A DNA stretch of 64,000 nt, from assembly GCA_964555355.1 (NCBI GenBank), contig CAZKRY010000002.1:186001-250000 (forward strand), read 5' to 3'. The translations under genes were made by a program, and so were the position numbers. Under the pieces are notes generated by a model, which worked only from the letters and a program-made list of their open reading frames with translations, did not search any database and was not told where the DNA came from. This stretch comes from CAIKBL01 sp964555355 (GTDB lineage Bacteria; Pseudomonadota; Gammaproteobacteria; Ga0077536). Shown one piece after another: positions 60,980 through 64,000 of the stretch (the stretch's first letter is position 1; each line of letters starts with the position of its first letter).

Positions 60980-62116
60980 TTAGGTCACGCCGTCGTTGTA
61001 GTACAGACCTCGGTAGTCCATCGCCTTCACGTCGAAGTCGAGCCACGCGGAGTATTTGGCGCCACGAGTACCCCACTCGGTTTCGACCATGATCACCGGG
61101 GTATCGCGGCCGTCGACGAACGCCACTTCGATGGTTGGCCACTCGTTTGGATCGCAAGCCATGAACCAGCCGTTTGGGTTGAACGCGTCAAGCACTGGAC
61201 TTGCGATCGTTTCAAATCGGCCGTGTACCAGATTTGGCGAGGTCATCATCCAGGGGTCCACCATCGAGGTGCGCAGCAGATTCGCGCGGCCTAGCATGGT
61301 TCGCGGCACAATCAAATATCGCGGATCGAGCCAAAGCTGTTCGCCAGGATCAACCGTGCTATTCCCTGTGGGTGACGGTGCGCGCTGCATGCCCATCGCA
61401 GCGATGGCTGCTTCAATCGTCGTGACCGTCGGCGCGCCCCCTGCGGTCACAAGGTTCCCGTGGTTCGCGTGGAACAAAGCGGTCGAGTCCTGGACCAATA
61501 CCGGGTTGCTTGTTAGAACTCCGAAGACTTGCTCCGCGATCAGCTTGTTTGCGCGTCGGCGAATTTGGCGAGGGAGTTCGATGAGTGCGCCAACGTCATC
61601 AGCGAGTACCGTTTGATACTCGATCACCCATTCAGCCCCGAAAGACCGCGCCTGCAAATACTCCTTGAAGTCGGCGATGTGACCGCGTGGCACGGTGCCG
61701 CCGCTTGCGACCTCCTCTAGTCCGCTGATCGATGCCGCATTCACGCGCGGCGTTTGCTTGAAGTTGGTTAGACGGCCGATCCGTACAATTTTCCGCCAGC
61801 TTTCTTCAGCAGGCGTTAACGGGACCATCAGCGCTTTGTTTTGCACCGCCTCAACCAGCGCCGGAAGGTCTGCGAGTCCCTGTCCCGCTGCACGTGTTAG
61901 ATCAATCTCGCCGCGCCGTAAGTTTCGGGTCGCCGCGAAGTCGCTCAACATGCCGCGCACGGTCATCTCGCGGTACTTATTGTCTCGAAGTACACGTTCC
62001 TCGTGGTGTCTATCGTATACACCGCTGCGCGCAATGAGCGCCTCAGCCGCCGAGTTGATCATCGCCTGAACTAAGCCGTCCGGCGGCGTGTCTTGAATTG
62101 CATGAACTGCGTTCAT
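60980..62116 (-). CDS. Phage major capsid protein (Mu gpT-like)
   Basis: 378 aa. The sequence matches the Mu-like major head subunit/HK97-like capsid group: an N-terminal helical scaffold-like stretch, then RIGRLTNFKQTPRVNAASIS, DDVGALIELPRQIRRRANKL, STALFHANHGNLVTAGGAP and LWLDPRYLIVPRTMLGRANL, and a C-terminal VETEWGTRGAKYSAWLDFDVK. In related phages this domain is often the C-terminal part of a protease-capsid fusion; here no protease domain is attached. AGGAG lies 8 bases before the ATG, which overlaps the preceding stop (ATGA). No portal or terminase gene is adjacent. Confidence 0.87.
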   Translation of the reverse strand: MNAVHAIQDTPPDGLVQAMINSAAEALIARSGVYDRHHEERVLRDNKYREMTVRGMLSDFAATRNLRRGEIDLTRAAGQGLADLPALVEAVQNKALMVPLTPAEESWRKIVRIGRLTNFKQTPRVNAASISGLEEVASGGTVPRGHIADFKEYLQARSFGAEWVIEYQTVLADDVGALIELPRQIRRRANKLIAEQVFGVLTSNPVLVQDSTALFHANHGNLVTAGGAPTVTTIEAAIAAMGMQRAPSPTGNSTVDPGEQLWLDPRYLIVPRTMLGRANLLRTSMVDPWMMTSPNLVHGRFETIASPVLDAFNPNGWFMACDPNEWPTIEVAFVDGRDTPVIMVETEWGTRGAKYSAWLDFDVKAMDYRGLYYNDGVT

Positions 62117-62412
62117 TTCTCTATCTCCTGCCGGTCAACCGGCGTTGAGCCGGCGACTGCCGGCGGTTGAATCGCCGCCACCGGCGGTCGAGTTGAAATT
62201 GGTAACCAGCGATCGACGTAAAGCACGCGAGCGTCTGGCGCCGAAAGGACAAACCGTCCTGGTGCTTCGGACGTTGGCTCGAATTGAGCGACGAAGAAGC
62301 AGCGCTGTGAGCGTTCGAGAGTTGGATGTGCGATTGCACCCGCGCATACGCACAATTCGCCGCGTTGCGGTGGGCACATGTCGAACGGGAACCAGGGCAG
62401 TTTGTCGAGCAT
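62113..62412 (-). CDS. Hypothetical protein upstream of the capsid gene
   Basis: 99 aa. Trp/Pro-rich start (MLDKLPWFPFDMCPPQRGEL) and a Pro-rich C-terminal third. Not recognised. GGAG lies 8 bases before the ATG; its stop overlaps the capsid start, so the two are translated together. Possibly a capsid-associated or decoration protein by position only. Confidence 0.65.
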   Translation of the reverse strand: MLDKLPWFPFDMCPPQRGELCVCAGAIAHPTLERSQRCFFVAQFEPTSEAPGRFVLSAPDARVLYVDRWLPISTRPPVAAIQPPAVAGSTPVDRQEIEK

Positions 62413-62595
62413 TTACGGTGCTCCTGCAATGCAAGGCCCTAACGCTGGCGTGAAACATTTTGCGAAAGTCGGCCGCACCTACACCCGAGGGAAACCCCCA
62501 GGGAGGACCCGCGGATCTAAAAAGCAAACTCACGCGCCCGCCGCCTGCCTGCGATACGACTCGGCCCACGCGATCGCACTCAACTTGATGCAGTG
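62413..62595. other. Non-coding gap in the element
   Basis: About 180 bases separating the small DNA-binding genes from the capsid unit. No gene, repeat or promoter I can support. Confidence 0.4.
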
Positions 62596-62823
62596 TCATG
62601 CCGCGCGCCTCGGCCACGAGTACAACAGCCCTCGCCGTAGAATCTCGTGGTCAGTCGTCATCCGTTCTAGCGCTACCCGCACCGTGCGTAAGTCGCAATC
62701 TGTCAATGCCGCCAAACTTTCAGCCGTGGCAGGTGTGCCCAATTCGAGAAGCTTGGCGCCAACCACGCGCCGGACGAGCTCGGTATAGTCCGTTGAGTTA
62801 GCCACGTTTGAATCTCGGAACAT
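62596..62823 (-). CDS. Small winged-helix-like protein
   Basis: 75 aa from this ATG. ELVRRVVGAKLLELGTPATA then SLAALTDCDLRTVRVALERM looks like a winged helix-turn-helix with the recognition helix near its middle. A GTG at 62803-62805 overlapping the preceding stop is an alternative start; an ATG at 62863-62865 is also in frame. None has a clear ribosome-binding site. Confidence 0.6.
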   Translation of the reverse strand: MFRDSNVANSTDYTELVRRVVGAKLLELGTPATAESLAALTDCDLRTVRVALERMTTDHEILRRGLLYSWPRRAA

Positions 62824-63010
62824 AATTGCCGGCGTCGTAACGCAAGTGCCCGCGGCGCTCGCCATCTGTCAAAACGTCCAGCACTTGTTGGTACGACAGG
62901 CCGCTCATGCGGGCGGCGGTGCGCGGATCTGTGCCTCCGGTGTCCAGCAGACATTCGTAAACTTTCCCCATGTGCGAAGTCGCTTTGATGTCTTTGGAAT
63001 TACTATTCAT
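62798..63010 (-). CDS. Small helix-turn-helix protein
   Basis: 70 aa. VYECLLDTGGTDPRTAARMS then LSYQQVLDVLTDGERRGHLR fits a winged helix. The start overlaps the preceding stop (ATGA). Likely a DNA-binding protein involved in replication or control of the element. Confidence 0.65.
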   Translation of the reverse strand: MNSNSKDIKATSHMGKVYECLLDTGGTDPRTAARMSGLSYQQVLDVLTDGERRGHLRYDAGNYVPRFKRG

Positions 63011-63195
63011 AAGGGTTGCTTCTCGGTAGCCGCTGCCTCGCGGCGCAGGGTTTCGATAAATTGGGTAGGCACCAGTGCGCGGTGCTTAGGGGTGAAGCGC
63101 TGCCAAGCCGCTTCGAGCGCGGCTGAGCCTCGGCGTGCAGCTACCTCCAACGCGGCGCATGCACCTTGCTTCAAAGATTCACCGGTGGTTTTCAT
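63007..63195 (-). CDS. Small hypothetical protein
   Basis: 62 aa, Ala-rich and helical (LKQGACAALEVAARRGSAAL). Not recognised. Its stop overlaps the next start (ATGA). The iteron-like array and the helicase gene lie upstream. Confidence 0.6.
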   Translation of the reverse strand: MKTTGESLKQGACAALEVAARRGSAALEAAWQRFTPKHRALVPTQFIETLRREAAATEKQPL

Positions 63196-63208
63196 GTCTT
63201 AATGCCCA

Positions 63209-63316
63209 TCCAGCACACCCGCACATGCACACCGCACACCCTTATAGGTGTGTGTGCGTGTGTGTGCGGCGTACACGGGCGCACAATGTGCGGGTTTGTG
63301 CGGTTATGTGCGGGTA
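63209..63316. repeat. Iteron-like repeat array
   Basis: Three back-to-back 10-base repeats TGTGCGG[GT]T[TA] type at 63287-63296, 63297-63306 and 63307-63316, a related TGTGTGCGG at 63261-63269 beside a GT-rich run (about 63248-63268), and two inverted copies CCGCACA at 63219-63225 and 63232-63238. The array lies between the small gene and the helicase stop. Repeats of this kind bind initiator proteins at replication origins. Confidence 0.7.
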
Positions 63317-63318
63317 GG

Positions 63319-64000
63319 CTATTCATCGGATAGCCACACGAATTCGCCGCCGATCTGGACTCGGTGAGCTGCCTGAAGCTGGGAGCAAGCGCGATTGAAC
63401 GCCATGCGCTTAGCGTTCTGTGCGCGGTCGCTGATGCCCCGGAAGTAACACGCTTGGCGCCAGTCCTCGACCGTCACGACATATTGGCCAATCTTGGCGC
63501 CGCCGCTGATCGCATCCAGTGGCGCCGACCGTCGCTTCTCGTGCGAGGCCAGCAACCAGTGCAACGCATCTAGAGCAATTCTTTGGGAGGCTGTGAGACG
63601 CGCTTGTGCGGCCTGTGCAGGGCGTTGAGCTTCGTCGGCCAGCTCTTCGACCAGGCATGCTGTTATCGCTTCTCCGATGTCGTCGAGGCCGAGCGGCACC
63701 GGCTTGAGGCGAAAGGAAAACGCGCCTCCCGCGGCACCGTCGCGGCTTTTGGTGAGCGTTGCCGTGTGCGTGACACCGTTGGTCGTCACCTCGAGTTCAA
63801 CATCTGCAGCGGCTTTAAGCGAAGAATGGCCACGCGCGCCACGTTGCTGGTCCTTGCCGCTGTGATGAACCAGAAGCACCAACGTCCTGTACTCCTCGCG
63901 GATACGATCACAAGACGCGATTACTCGGCCCATATCGGCAGCGTCGTTCTCCGAACCTCCGGCCATCGCACGGGCCAACGTATCGACGACAACCACCGCG
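63319..64000 (-). CDS. RepA-like hexameric helicase/AAA ATPase (partial, 5' end outside window)
   Basis: The last 227 codons; the frame is open to the window edge, so the true start is beyond it. The visible part begins in the Walker B strand VVVVDTLARAMAGG and continues TLVLLVHHSGKDQQRGARGH, the DNA-helicase motif order of the AAA_25/RepA (KaiC-like) family. A C-terminal helical domain follows (ASQRIALDALHWLLASHEKR). Such proteins act as replicative helicases of plasmids, prophages and satellites. The Walker A region is not visible. Likely the replication protein of the element. Confidence 0.78.
   Translation of the reverse strand, partial: AVVVVDTLARAMAGGSENDAADMGRVIASCDRIREEYRTLVLLVHHSGKDQQRGARGHSSLKAAADVELEVTTNGVTHTATLTKSRDGAAGGAFSFRLKPVPLGLDDIGEAITACLVEELADEAQRPAQAAQARLTASQRIALDALHWLLASHEKRRSAPLDAISGGAKIGQYVVTVEDWRQACYFRGISDRAQNAKRMAFNRACSQLQAAHRVQIGGEFVWLSDE

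Noticed and set aside
63240..63270. GT-rich run as a CRISPR or microsatellite
   Set aside because: Repeat units are too short and lack spacers; better explained as part of the iteron-like array.

Overview
The window is chromosomal DNA from a pseudomonadotan, most likely a beta- or gammaproteobacterium. Two things support this: the thrS-infC-rpmI-rplT-pheS-pheT-ihfA-merR-tRNA-Pro order, and a complete exosortase A (XrtA)/PEP-CTERM exopolysaccharide locus with its regulators PrsK and PrsR. I could not place it more precisely from sequence alone.

Positions 1-12,540 (minus strand) hold the XrtA exopolysaccharide operon. In transcription order it runs: Wza-like export lipoprotein, chain-length regulator, tyrosine autokinase, outer-membrane beta-barrel, ExeA-like ATPase, polysaccharide deacetylase, FemAB-like protein, sugar transferase, exosortase A fused to EpsI, and an asparagine-synthase-type amidotransferase cut by the window edge. 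Positions 12,875-19,713 carry a small cluster that looks like lipid or secondary metabolism: an acyltransferase fused to a CRP-like module, a PP-loop amidotransferase-like protein, an acyl-CoA ligase, a thioester-reductase-like SDR and a UGT-type glycosyltransferase. Next come a PEP-CTERM substrate protein (19,845-20,867) behind a textbook sigma-54 promoter, and the TPR lipoprotein PrsT (21,400-24,219).

Positions 24.3-30.3 kb encode what looks like a self-contained Lol-like trans-envelope transport set: two FtsX-type permeases (one carrying an N-terminal zinc ribbon), an ABC ATPase, a LolA-like periplasmic carrier and an outer-membrane barrel. An operon of a LuxI-like PEP-CTERM-associated acyltransferase plus rfbBACD (dTDP-L-rhamnose) follows, then a 69-aa unknown protein, prsR/prsK, and the polyprenyl-phosphate sugar transferase, which has a second perfect sigma-54 promoter. 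The PrsK-PrsR-RpoN circuit and at least two likely targets are therefore in one locus.

Positions 40.4-46.6 kb hold glmS followed by a three-protein phosphorelay (NtrC-type regulator, Hpt protein, hybrid kinase). Positions 46.6-56.9 kb are core housekeeping genes with tRNA-Pro(GGG) and tRNA-Val(GAC); infC appears to start at an AUC codon.

At 57,024-57,099 lies tRNA-Asn(GTT). Everything beyond it (57.1-64.0 kb) looks like an integrated mobile element: AlpA/excisionase-like protein, phage capsid and tail-like proteins, small winged-helix proteins, and a RepA-like hexameric helicase cut by the window end, with an iteron-like repeat array just behind the helicase. The capsid gene sits next to a replication module, with no terminase or portal gene visible, which suggests a phage satellite or a heavily rearranged prophage. 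No rRNA genes, CRISPR arrays or insertion sequences were seen.
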